A stretch of 64,000 nucleotides of DNA from contig JAGBCQ010000018.1 of assembly GCA_017937925.1 (NCBI GenBank), forward strand, positions 62,001-126,000, given 5' to 3'. Source of the DNA: Paraprevotella sp. (GTDB taxonomy: Bacteria; Bacteroidota; Bacteroidia; Bacteroidales; Bacteroidaceae). Each line of letters opens with the position of its first letter. The stretch's first letter is position 1. Position numbers and translations under genes: made by a program. The notes beneath the pieces are model-generated. The model worked only from the letters and a program-made list of their open reading frames with translations, ran no database searches and was not told where the DNA came from. This document shows, in pieces, positions 47,103 to 55,895 of the stretch.

Positions 47103-48869
47103 TTATTTTCTCATTGGTTGGTAGTTCACGCGCCACCCTCCTTGAAGTCCGAGTATCGGATAATTGCCGCTACTTGCGTCAAATTCCATGTTATATCGGA
47201 AATTGGCATTGAATGAATTGGCTTTTGTTAATTCTGTGTCCTCATCATCTTCACTCCATAATGGGCATGCCCGACGGATATAAGATGGTTCATTATCGAA
47301 GCCGACGCGTTTGCCTGTTGAGTCTTTACCGTTTTCGTATTGATTAAAGATCAATGTATAGGGGTCCCAACATTTCAAGTTTTTATGATATAGAATCCAA
47401 TCGGGAAGATTGCCGGTCAGAAAATTCAGATTAAGCGCAAGATTCTCCAACTGAGGCATAATAGGATTATTGGCAATTTTTTCCTCTTCCGATTCGTATA
47501 GGCTTGCGTCATATCCCATGTCGGGTATTTCTCCTTCAAAGTAATTATATGACAAACCGATGTAAACGACATTCTTCAGAGTAAATAACGCTTCGGGTAA
47601 TATACCATGCAACCCAAGTGTATTTTTCTCTTCTGCATTTTCGTTCAACTTCCCGAAAACATCTTTCACTCGGTTGTTTGCCAGATTGATGTATTCCAAA
47701 TTGTGTTTGTCCAATTCGGTAATGATGTCTATAGGAATTGATGTCAAGTTGTTTCCGCTCAATTCCAATTCTTTAAGTTGGGTCATTTGTTTCATTCGTT
47801 CTGGAAGTTTGCTGATACCATAACCCAATAAACTTAATGATTTCAGATTAGGAAGATATGTAATATCATCCTCCAATTCTATATTTTTTCCGGCAGCGTC
47901 AGTGTTTCCCGTCAGAATCAAAGTGCGTAGTTGATCCAACTTACGTATCTGGTATGGAATGGATTTATCCGTATCAAACATAGAGAATCTTAAACCAACG
48001 ATGCGAAGTTCGTCAACGGTTTCTCCTTTTTCATTTACGTACTCTACTTCTTCAGTCATAATATTATTCCAATGAATCAGAGGTAGGCTTGTGTCCCAAT
48101 TGAATGCACAACGCATGATGCGTGCTATGGCAAGTACAGCTAAAGAGTCACCCTCGCGTGATGGAATGATTTCTTGTGCTTTCTTTTGGCGGAAAGTCAG
48201 TCGTGTTTCGATGGGAGTTTCATTGTTTTCAACCTCTTTTTGTCTGAAAATGATAGTAGCAGTACGGTCCTTGTCGCTTTCAGTGTAAAGTTCATAATCA
48301 AATCTGACAGTTGAAGGACGTGGGATAGACTCAACGGAAGGCGCTTCATGTTTCACTTTAATCCATCCGGTGCGTTGAGGGTCATCATATTCTATTTCAA
48401 TGTTATATGATATGTTGGAAGTTACTTTTATAGTTTCAAACATATCTTCGTAGTCTGTAAAATCAGCAACTTCTATTAAGTCTTTGTCTAACTTGATAAC
48501 CTTTTCATAGCCTAATTGATTGATGACGACTTGTTTGCTAAATTTTCCGCAACGGAATGTGAGATGTGCTTCGCGTTCTTTATATAGATAGCTACTATCG
48601 ACACGGATTTCGCAAACGGTGCTTCCGTTTGTTCCGTTAGCCGGAGATACCATGCACCATTCGCGGTCGCTCATGACGGTCCAATCTTGTCCTGCAGTCA
48701 GATTGATAGTGTATGTGCCTCCGTTGGCATTGAAATTCAGGTTTTCTTCACTGAGTGTAATCCCCGTTATAAAAACTTCATCTTCTTCGTTACATGAAGC
48801 AATGCTCAACAAAGCGAGTCCTAGTAGCAGGAATAAACTTTTTCTTATAAAATATGAATATATGCTCAT
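47103..48869 (-). CDS. BACON-domain leucine-rich-repeat lipoprotein
   Basis: A 588-residue lipoprotein (MSIYSYFIRKSLFLLLGLAL, then LSIASC). Residues about 35-125 match a BACON domain (LNFNANGGTYTINLTAGQDW, then EWCMVSPANGTNGS), a module proposed to bind carbohydrate or mucin. A second beta domain follows to about 235. LRRs run from about 290 to 520 (LRTLILTGN, LKELELSGNNLTSIPIDI, VVYIGLSYNYFEGEIPD). The short tail (DASSGNYPILGLQGGWRVNYQPMRK) is not a sorting tail. ATG 48869 is chosen because the signal peptide begins there and it leaves a seven-base gap after the upstream gene; the longer in-frame start would overlap that gene. Confidence 0.85.
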   Translation of the reverse strand: MSIYSYFIRKSLFLLLGLALLSIASCNEEDEVFITGITLSEENLNFNANGGTYTINLTAGQDWTVMSDREWCMVSPANGTNGSTVCEIRVDSSYLYKEREAHLTFRCGKFSKQVVINQLGYEKVIKLDKDLIEVADFTDYEDMFETIKVTSNISYNIEIEYDDPQRTGWIKVKHEAPSVESIPRPSTVRFDYELYTESDKDRTATIIFRQKEVENNETPIETRLTFRQKKAQEIIPSREGDSLAVLAIARIMRCAFNWDTSLPLIHWNNIMTEEVEYVNEKGETVDELRIVGLRFSMFDTDKSIPYQIRKLDQLRTLILTGNTDAAGKNIELEDDITYLPNLKSLSLLGYGISKLPERMKQMTQLKELELSGNNLTSIPIDIITELDKHNLEYINLANNRVKDVFGKLNENAEEKNTLGLHGILPEALFTLKNVVYIGLSYNYFEGEIPDMGYDASLYESEEEKIANNPIMPQLENLALNLNFLTGNLPDWILYHKNLKCWDPYTLIFNQYENGKDSTGKRVGFDNEPSYIRRACPLWSEDDEDTELTKANSFNANFRYNMEFDASSGNYPILGLQGGWRVNYQPMRK

Positions 48870-48876
48870 TGTTATT

Positions 48877-51498
48877 TTAGTTTTCAAATGTGATGTCTTG
48901 GTCTTCATCGAATGTTAAACCGAATAAGCCATTTTGTATGCGATAAACGATGCTTGCGGGAACCGTCATTTTGAGATTTGGATTATTTGATACGTCTAAT
49001 GAGTTCAGATTAGAGGGGAACGTGCTTACCGTTCGGAAGTCATTTCCTGAGAAATCTACGATAACCAATCCTGTATGCTCATGTAGGTATGCAGGCCATT
49101 CGGTCATGGTGCGAATCCATTTTGTTTGCGCTTCATCGCGGAAATAACCTTGGCTTCCCATCAGTAGTTGACTAATTCTCGCTGGTTGTAATACGTTGTC
49201 CGGAAACTCTCTGAATTGATTGAAACTAAATTCTACTCCTGATAGATATGGCAGATTCTCTGTGTTAAATCCACTCGGGATGCTTTTAAGATAGTTTCCT
49301 GCACAATCCAATGCTTGTAATGAATGAAAGTTTTTTAAGGCTGCGTTATGAATTGTGTCTATGTTATTATTGGCTACAACCAAATAATTGATTTCCGATT
49401 TAGTATCAGCAAATTCTCGCGGGAACTCACCTTTTCGAGAGTCGTTTTCTCGTCTTCCGAGTTCATTCATTGCCATGCTGAGTTTTTCTACGTTAATACC
49501 CTTAAAACCTGTTTGGAATCCGTGTATTTTATTGGTCGTAAGGTCTATCTCTTCTATCGTGTATTCACCGGATTTATTAGATAGAAAAGCAGGGAACTGT
49601 TGTAGGTTGTTGGCAACGGCTGAGAATAATTCCATGTCATCTACACTGCAAAAGTCAGCAGGAAACTCGCTGATTTTGTTAAAGTCCAAAATGAGTTGAA
49701 TGGGTGCTATAGGACGAATGCTTTGTACTTTTGAGATTTTGTTAAAAGCGGCATCGAGCAGACGTAAATCGCTCATGCGATAAAGGTTCTTGGGGAGAGA
49801 GGTCAATCGGTTGTCGTTTATATAGAGTAGTTGCACTTTTTCACAATTTGTACATAAGTCTTCTAATGCCGTAAGAATATTTTCGGGCGACATTTTATAC
49901 AAACCGGAAATATTAACCGATATAAGCTCTTTCATATTTTTAAAGATATTACCGTCCAATTCCGTTAGTGGCAGGTTGAAGAGTTCGAGGTCCGTCAGTT
50001 GTGTCAGTTGTGACAAAGCTTTAGGTAGTTGTGTCATTTGTGTGTTGGCGATATATAGAATCTCCAAATTATTTAGATTCCCGATAGCTTCGTCAATGCC
50101 TGTAATTCGGTTGGCAGGTTCTCCGGTAGCTTGCGCGTAAGGTTGAACGAACTTGAATGTACCGGTATTGTTTCCAAATTTAAGTGGTGACTTGTAGATA
50201 CCCTTATTATTTCCTTTCCTTTTTAATGTTGTGCGTTCTTTTGCAATTTCCATTCTATGTTGACGGATGTCAATACCGTTTTTTGCTAAAGAGTAGGGTG
50301 AGTATCTCAATTTTTCCATTCCTTCATTAACGTCTCCTTCATATTCTTCATCATGAGTTCCAAGATAAAGAATTTGTAATGCAGTAAGTTGTCCGATGGC
50401 TTTAGGAACTATACCGCGTGGGTTGAATGCTCCTAAGTTCAAAGAAATGACACGTCCCTGTGTGTTCAACTCAACACCGGGTTGTTTACCCCATGCGTCA
50501 ATAGGTCTTGCCGTTCCGTCCTCAAATTCAAACATCCAATTGGCACCCGCTGTTTCTGCATCGCCGGTAAAACTCCAATTCTTTCCATCCATTGCGTCCC
50601 AAATTTGCTTTAGGGCAATATAGTCATGTAGTGCTTCGCTTTCCGGAATCTCCACGTTTACCTTGCTCTCGGTTAAATTAAAGTGCTGAATATTGAATGT
50701 GTAGTTCGTATCTTGAGCATACATAAATTTTTTACTTTTATTGTATAACTCGTAGTGTTCCAATGTATATTCGCCTACTTGTAAGGTGAGCGTATCGGTA
50801 TGGAAAAATCTGTCACCTTTTTTTCTCCATGCTTTTACCTTATGTTCCTCGCGATAGTTGATGCCGTTGACATTTCTTGCAAAAACGAATTCGATACTGT
50901 CAATGTCGTCATATTTGAACAAGTTGGTGTAAGTCGGTTCATTATTTTTCTTTAATGTGATTTCGGGAAGGAGTTTTTCCAACACCGCATAGAATGTTCC
51001 GTATTTAAGGCTATGGATATACAATGCGTGGGTTGTGATACGATTTGGTTCAATGACGAAAGAGTGGGCTTCATCCGGAGTCCCGACTTGAAGAATCTCA
51101 GCCATAGAACCTTCTTTATGTTTACCGTATATTACGTAGCCTGCTATGATATACTCGCCGGCAGCCAACTTGAGATTTTCAGATGTCAGCCCGAACTCAG
51201 AACCATTTTCTCCGGTTGATGAAAGGTTCAAAGTCTGTTTGATACTCTTACCATTGAAAAGGAGCGAAAGTTCGATTTTCTTGGCATCTGATAAATGGTT
51301 CAGTGGATTGCCTTCAAGTAGAGCCTTTGTTCCTTGCTTGTAGAGCTTTAGTTGGATGTAACCGTATGTGCTTGACGGATTTACCGCATCTTCATCCTCA
51401 GAGCAACTGCCTATAAATATGGTTGCAGAAGCAACAAGTATCAACAATAAAGTCTTGTAAATGACAGTCATCTTTGTCTTATTGAGTTTCATCTTCAT
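48877..51498 (-). CDS. Large leucine-rich-repeat lipoprotein
   Basis: An 873-residue lipoprotein with lipobox IFIGSC. Two N-terminal beta-sandwich-like domains (about 40-165 and 170-285; AAGEYIIAGYVIYGKHKEG / LQVGEYTLEHYELYNKSKK) look like a duplicated DUF4458-type domain. A linker with LRR-cap-like IWDAMDGKNWSFTGD follows, then LRRs from about 345 to 860 (LEILYIANTQMTQLPKALSQ, LRLLDAAFNKISKV, LNSLDVSNNPNLKM). No enzymatic motif. ATG 51498 is preceded by GGAGG at eight bases, an unusually strong ribosome-binding site here, and that site overlaps the in-frame ATG at 51513, ruling it out as the main start. Confidence 0.85.
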   Translation of the reverse strand: MKMKLNKTKMTVIYKTLLLILVASATIFIGSCSEDEDAVNPSSTYGYIQLKLYKQGTKALLEGNPLNHLSDAKKIELSLLFNGKSIKQTLNLSSTGENGSEFGLTSENLKLAAGEYIIAGYVIYGKHKEGSMAEILQVGTPDEAHSFVIEPNRITTHALYIHSLKYGTFYAVLEKLLPEITLKKNNEPTYTNLFKYDDIDSIEFVFARNVNGINYREEHKVKAWRKKGDRFFHTDTLTLQVGEYTLEHYELYNKSKKFMYAQDTNYTFNIQHFNLTESKVNVEIPESEALHDYIALKQIWDAMDGKNWSFTGDAETAGANWMFEFEDGTARPIDAWGKQPGVELNTQGRVISLNLGAFNPRGIVPKAIGQLTALQILYLGTHDEEYEGDVNEGMEKLRYSPYSLAKNGIDIRQHRMEIAKERTTLKRKGNNKGIYKSPLKFGNNTGTFKFVQPYAQATGEPANRITGIDEAIGNLNNLEILYIANTQMTQLPKALSQLTQLTDLELFNLPLTELDGNIFKNMKELISVNISGLYKMSPENILTALEDLCTNCEKVQLLYINDNRLTSLPKNLYRMSDLRLLDAAFNKISKVQSIRPIAPIQLILDFNKISEFPADFCSVDDMELFSAVANNLQQFPAFLSNKSGEYTIEEIDLTTNKIHGFQTGFKGINVEKLSMAMNELGRRENDSRKGEFPREFADTKSEINYLVVANNNIDTIHNAALKNFHSLQALDCAGNYLKSIPSGFNTENLPYLSGVEFSFNQFREFPDNVLQPARISQLLMGSQGYFRDEAQTKWIRTMTEWPAYLHEHTGLVIVDFSGNDFRTVSTFPSNLNSLDVSNNPNLKMTVPASIVYRIQNGLFGLTFDEDQDITFEN

Positions 51499-51506
51499 AT
51501 TATTAT

Positions 51507-51511
51507 CCTCC
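51507..51511 (-). promoter_or_regulatory. Strong Shine-Dalgarno site (GGAGG) deciding the LRR gene start
   Basis: GGAGG lies eight bases before ATG 51498 on the - strand. Most genes here lack such a site, so this gene may be translated more strongly than its operon neighbours. Confidence 0.7.
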
Positions 51512-51522
51512 ATCTGTTAGAA

Positions 51523-53436
51523 TCATTTAAGCATGATATCAAACGTAAAGATTGTTATGTCGCTGTATCCGTCTCCGCGGAATGCGTTTATCTTATATCT
51601 GAATCCTCTGTTGCTTGTCACCATATTCGGACCTACGTTGAGAATTAAAGTTTTGAGCATACCAGTGTTTGTATCACGTTCGTAGTCAATTGTGATAGAC
51701 TTTTCTTGATTGCTAGTGGGTTGGTTCTCCTCCCATTCACCGGTTGTGCCGTTTTTCCATAAACGTATAAGTTGCGGTGTAAGTTGATCTGTTGTAATGT
51801 CAAGCACATCGAAAGCAAATGAAGCGCCTTCGGCCGGAACGTATATGGTTTCTCCATTCTCCAAACCATCCAATTTTAGGATATATGTGGTGTTGTGGTC
51901 TTGTTTTTGAACAATATGTGAGAAAGATTCCGAATATTCGTCTTTTAAGGTTGTACCCCCGTTGATAAACAAATCTTCAAAGCCGACGCTTTTGGGTACT
52001 ATAAAGATAAACGCCTCTCTCATTTGTGCTGGGGTGGTCAGTCCATTCATGTCATCCGTATCGCCACGGTCGTTTGCAGTTAGATAGATTTCTTTTGTAA
52101 AAATACCGTTGGATTCGCTCTTATTAGCTTCATCGCCCATTCTGAGTGTTGCCCAATGTACTTCTTCTTTGATAATACGACCATTGTTGGCATTACACAT
52201 AATTAAGTGAAAAGGAGCGTCCTCAATAGAAGAGTAGTTTACAGAAGTTTTGATATTGAAAGGCAATTCAATTTTTTTCCAATAATCATCTTGATTGTCC
52301 GTATTAATATATGCGGCTTTCGCTTCAAAAGAGAAATCATTGCCTAATGGGTCGTATGAAGGGAATGCAAAATCGTGTTGTAAAAAATTGTTTCCAATAC
52401 CTTTGAACTCTATTTTGATTTCTTTGAGTGTTTCTCCTTTGGTGTCTTTTAAGAAAATGTTTGCGGTTTTCGTTTCGTTGGAAAGGGCGTCTTCCTTTAC
52501 TAATAGACCTACGCCAACTCTGCGTGTTTGCAATGTTCCGTCTTCTTTGCGATTGGTGGCAATGCCAAGTCCATTAGCTATTTCAACCCATTCAGGTACT
52601 TCGTCCAATTGCCACGCAATATTTGATTCTACATAGAATGTCAATTGGAACGTACCGCTTTGTAAGGTATCAACCATTTCGTAGGTTACTCTTTCCGTTT
52701 CCTTCTCCTTCTTGACATCCTTTTCATAAATATTGCAATAGGCTTGGGCTTTCACTTGAATAGTGATGGGTGTTGTGCCCGGAACTTGTAGCATGAATTC
52801 ACCGTTCATTTGTGGTGCTGTGAATTTGTTATAGTCACCGGTAACGGAAAGTCTTACAGTTGTCTCTTTGCCGTCTTGAGGTTCTTTGTCTTTGGAGAAA
52901 GTCAACCAATTCTCGTTGGTGACGATATCCCATTTGTTTGATGAGGTGATTTCCAAAACACCTGTAAATTGGCTTCCGGTAGCGTCTGCGTTCAGTGTCA
53001 TGATGCCTTCGTTGACGTCACCTGTAATTTCCAGGTCACTCTGTGCTGCGGATTTTTGAGTAATTTCTACCATATACGGTTCTTCTGAGCCGTCAACAAG
53101 TACCATCAGTTGCGCTTTGCGTAGCGTACTGCTCTTGTTGTCGCTGTAAGGAGTTACTGTGATTACAGCATCACCGGCTTTTCCTTGAGTAGGAGAAGCA
53201 TCCACCCAATTGTTAGAGCTTGTGAATGTTGCAGTCCAAGGCGCTCCGGCTACGAATTGTATTTCAGCAGTCTGCTCTCCGGCTATACCCTCAAAAATAA
53301 TGGGTTCCACTTCGAATATTGTTTGCCCGAAATTTTCTTCTGCCGGTCCTTTATCTTCGGAACAAGCCGTATGGTTGAACAAGACCAATGCGCTTATTGT
53401 CGCGCTGTATATGAGTGATAATAGAGTCTTTTTCAT
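51523..53436 (-). CDS. BACON-like multi-domain lipoprotein
   Basis: A 637-residue lipoprotein (MKKTLLSLIYSATISALVLF, then NHTAC). Two BACON-like modules occupy about 40-125 (AEIQFVAGAPWTATFTSSNN, then WVDASPTQGKAGDAVITV) and about 135-230 (FTGVLEITSSNKWDIVTNEN, then WLTFSKD). Two or three further beta-sandwich regions make up the rest. No catalytic motif. Placed after the SusD and DUF4984-like genes, it corresponds to the position of surface binding proteins in SusCD operons. Nine bases separate its stop from the ATG-proximal region of the next LRR gene. Confidence 0.78.
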   Translation of the reverse strand: MKKTLLSLIYSATISALVLFNHTACSEDKGPAEENFGQTIFEVEPIIFEGIAGEQTAEIQFVAGAPWTATFTSSNNWVDASPTQGKAGDAVITVTPYSDNKSSTLRKAQLMVLVDGSEEPYMVEITQKSAAQSDLEITGDVNEGIMTLNADATGSQFTGVLEITSSNKWDIVTNENWLTFSKDKEPQDGKETTVRLSVTGDYNKFTAPQMNGEFMLQVPGTTPITIQVKAQAYCNIYEKDVKKEKETERVTYEMVDTLQSGTFQLTFYVESNIAWQLDEVPEWVEIANGLGIATNRKEDGTLQTRRVGVGLLVKEDALSNETKTANIFLKDTKGETLKEIKIEFKGIGNNFLQHDFAFPSYDPLGNDFSFEAKAAYINTDNQDDYWKKIELPFNIKTSVNYSSIEDAPFHLIMCNANNGRIIKEEVHWATLRMGDEANKSESNGIFTKEIYLTANDRGDTDDMNGLTTPAQMREAFIFIVPKSVGFEDLFINGGTTLKDEYSESFSHIVQKQDHNTTYILKLDGLENGETIYVPAEGASFAFDVLDITTDQLTPQLIRLWKNGTTGEWEENQPTSNQEKSITIDYERDTNTGMLKTLILNVGPNMVTSNRGFRYKINAFRGDGYSDITIFTFDIMLK

Positions 53437-53447
53437 TGTGTCAAAAA

Positions 53448-54320
53448 TTAGTATGGGTTAGAAATGCCGTTCTTTTCGGCTTCGGCTTGTTCGGGTGTTA
53501 CCCATTCAAAGATATAATAATAATTGCCGAATGCACCGAGTTTGGGGATAAATACATTCAAGATAAGAACGAATGCTCTGTCAGCAGGTAGATAATAGCT
53601 ATCCACTCCGTCAATGGTTGACATGGCTACTTCGCCATAGTATGAATCTGTAAAAGCAATCTGTTCCACAAGGTCGATCGTCGTGTCAAACGGATTGTCC
53701 TTAGCGGTGTGGAACTTCAGTGTCAAATCGTGTGTCTCATCAAATGGAGCCTTCACAATCAGTGTGCTGTCGTTCTTCTTTTCTGTCTCGATAAGAAAAC
53801 TTGTTACTTGAGAAGTACTGAATGGGAAGGTGCAAGTCATTCGCATATCGCCCACGTAATCGTCGATATTGAACGGCATGCACTTGTGCAAGCGGACATT
53901 AACCCAATTGTTGTAGATGGCGAATTGTTCATTCTCTGCTCCTAGAAGTTGGAGTGTGACGGCGATGCTGTCCGTAGGTTGGATGTGGTCGTAATAGCCT
54001 TTCAAAGTTACTTTACCAGTACGTTCGCCGGCTTTTATGAGTACGTTGCGTGATACGATATCAAAGTGATAACCTTCAATGGCATTCGTACGTTTCAAGT
54101 CAACGTCCACGGCATAATATCGGTCTGTTTCGCTGCTTTGTGTTGTTGCTACGTAAATATCGAACAATCGGCCTTCGTTGGTCGTGACGGGCATATCCAA
54201 TAATGAATCGGAGAACTGCACGTAATTGGGGCCTTCGTAATAAACCTTTTCGCTTTCGCAAGCCGTCATGCCGATGAGCATCATGGCAAGCATAGACATA
54301 TATATGATAGTTTTCTTCAT
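53448..54320 (-). CDS. DUF4984-like lipoprotein
   Basis: A 290-residue lipoprotein (MKKTIIYMSMLAMMLIGMTAC). VYYEGPNYVQFSDSLLDMPV, then FDIYVATTQSSETDRYYAVD and GYHFDIVSRNVLIKAGERTG resemble the DUF4984/Calx-beta-like proteins found directly after SusD genes in Bacteroidetes. The function is unknown; a surface ligand-binding role is assumed from context. ATG 54320 starts the signal peptide and removes the overlap with the SusD gene that the longer in-frame version would have. Confidence 0.75.
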   Translation of the reverse strand: MKKTIIYMSMLAMMLIGMTACESEKVYYEGPNYVQFSDSLLDMPVTTNEGRLFDIYVATTQSSETDRYYAVDVDLKRTNAIEGYHFDIVSRNVLIKAGERTGKVTLKGYYDHIQPTDSIAVTLQLLGAENEQFAIYNNWVNVRLHKCMPFNIDDYVGDMRMTCTFPFSTSQVTSFLIETEKKNDSTLIVKAPFDETHDLTLKFHTAKDNPFDTTIDLVEQIAFTDSYYGEVAMSTIDGVDSYYLPADRAFVLILNVFIPKLGAFGNYYYIFEWVTPEQAEAEKNGISNPY

Positions 54321-54343
54321 TGTCAATCGGTTTTTTGAATGAA

Positions 54344-55867
54344 TTATTGTTCGTTTTGGATTACAAGTCCTTGTGAGGCAGTAATTTCGTGTTGCGGAAT
54401 GAGCCAAACGAACTTCTTGTCAGTGCCGTTAATTTTGAGCGAAGTATAACGTTCTCCTGTGATGGTCCCCGATTGGGGTTGGCGTTCAAATCCTTTTCCC
54501 CATCTTTTCAAGTCATGTAGGCGGAAGCCTTCCAAGAACAATTCTTTGGCACGTTCTTCCTGAATCTCTTCCAGAAGTTGGTCTTGTCCATGTGTTGCTA
54601 CGCCATAGCCTTGGTAGCGAGCCTTTCTCAAGGCAGTCAAATCGTTGTTGGCTTTGTTGGTTTCTTCCATCATGGTGTATGCCTCGGCACGAATGAGGTA
54701 AGTTTCGCTCAAACGCAGTACCTTAGGCATGTTGACATAGAAATTGCCGGCAGAACCATCGATGTTAGGGTTACCCGGAAATTTAACAGCTACTTCCGTT
54801 TCTACTCCTTGCATGGTAGTAACCAATTTGAAGAATGTGGTATAACGCATATCATAATTATCGTATGCGTTAATCAACCACTTGGCAGGTACATAGTTGG
54901 GATTGTACATTCCTCCTGTGATACCCATATAGAGTGTTCCTAACGAGCCACCCATATCGGTGGTGGAGAAACTGATTTTCCAAATGATTTCGTCTGCGCT
55001 GTCATAGGTCCACATGGCGGCATATTCGTTCATGACGCCACTGGCGGTCGAAACATAAGAGTTGACATCGGCAAGACTATATACCTTGTATGAACCGGAC
55101 TTCGCATCGATGACGTTTGTGGCATATTCTATTGCCTTTTCCCAATTCTTCATGTGTAGATAGACGCGTGCAAAGAGGGCGTCAACAGCTCCTTCGGTAA
55201 TAAAAGCAGCATCGCTGCCTACGCGTGTCACCAGTTCGTCTGCTTTTTTCAAATCGGACAATACTTGAGCGTAAGACTCTTCCAATGTGGCACGAGGTTT
55301 TTTGACCGTACTGCCATTACCCTCACGATAATGCAAATAGAGAGGAACGCCCATTTTTTGTGAAGCGGTAGCGGGCTCGTATGACTCGCAGAATGTACGA
55401 ATCAGGTCGGAGTATGCCAAAGCACGCATGAAACGAACGTCACCTTCATATTTGTTCAATGTAGCTTTGTCTGCTTCGGTTCTTAATGTTGAGCGAACGA
55501 GTTCCACATTATCCATAAAGAAATTACATCTGGCGATGATTTGGTACAAGCCGGCATATACGCTGAGCAGTACACTCTCATTCGGGGTTGTCTCCCAACG
55601 GTAGAAACTACCATATTGATTGGTATATCCGATAGAGGCATATACAAGGTCAGCTTGAATATCGGAGGCTTGAATCAATGCACCGCTGTAAAGAGACGAA
55701 TTTTTGAAACAACTATAGATACCTACTACAATCTGTTCCGCCGACTCCAAGTCGGTCATGGCTTCTTCTTCCGGCACAGCTGTTTCAGGTATTTCGGTCA
55801 GGAAGTCGTCGCAGGCTCCTAATCCCAATAGAAGGAAACCGAGTAAATATATCTTGAATGCTTTCAT
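54344..55867 (-). CDS. SusD/RagB-type surface lipoprotein (LRR operon)
   Basis: A 507-residue lipoprotein (MKAFKIYLLGFLLLGLGAC) with the canonical start DDFLTEIPETAVPEEEAMTD, TPR-like helices (VRFMRALAYSDLIRTFCESY) and the C-terminal LEEIQEERAKELFLEGFRLHDLKRWGKG split over the last 60 residues, all SusD hallmarks. It pairs with the SusC gene 28 bases upstream. Ligand unknown. Confidence 0.94.
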   Translation of the reverse strand: MKAFKIYLLGFLLLGLGACDDFLTEIPETAVPEEEAMTDLESAEQIVVGIYSCFKNSSLYSGALIQASDIQADLVYASIGYTNQYGSFYRWETTPNESVLLSVYAGLYQIIARCNFFMDNVELVRSTLRTEADKATLNKYEGDVRFMRALAYSDLIRTFCESYEPATASQKMGVPLYLHYREGNGSTVKKPRATLEESYAQVLSDLKKADELVTRVGSDAAFITEGAVDALFARVYLHMKNWEKAIEYATNVIDAKSGSYKVYSLADVNSYVSTASGVMNEYAAMWTYDSADEIIWKISFSTTDMGGSLGTLYMGITGGMYNPNYVPAKWLINAYDNYDMRYTTFFKLVTTMQGVETEVAVKFPGNPNIDGSAGNFYVNMPKVLRLSETYLIRAEAYTMMEETNKANNDLTALRKARYQGYGVATHGQDQLLEEIQEERAKELFLEGFRLHDLKRWGKGFERQPQSGTITGERYTSLKINGTDKKFVWLIPQHEITASQGLVIQNEQ

Positions 55868-55895
55868 ATCTTGTTCGTAAATGATGCGTTAGTGA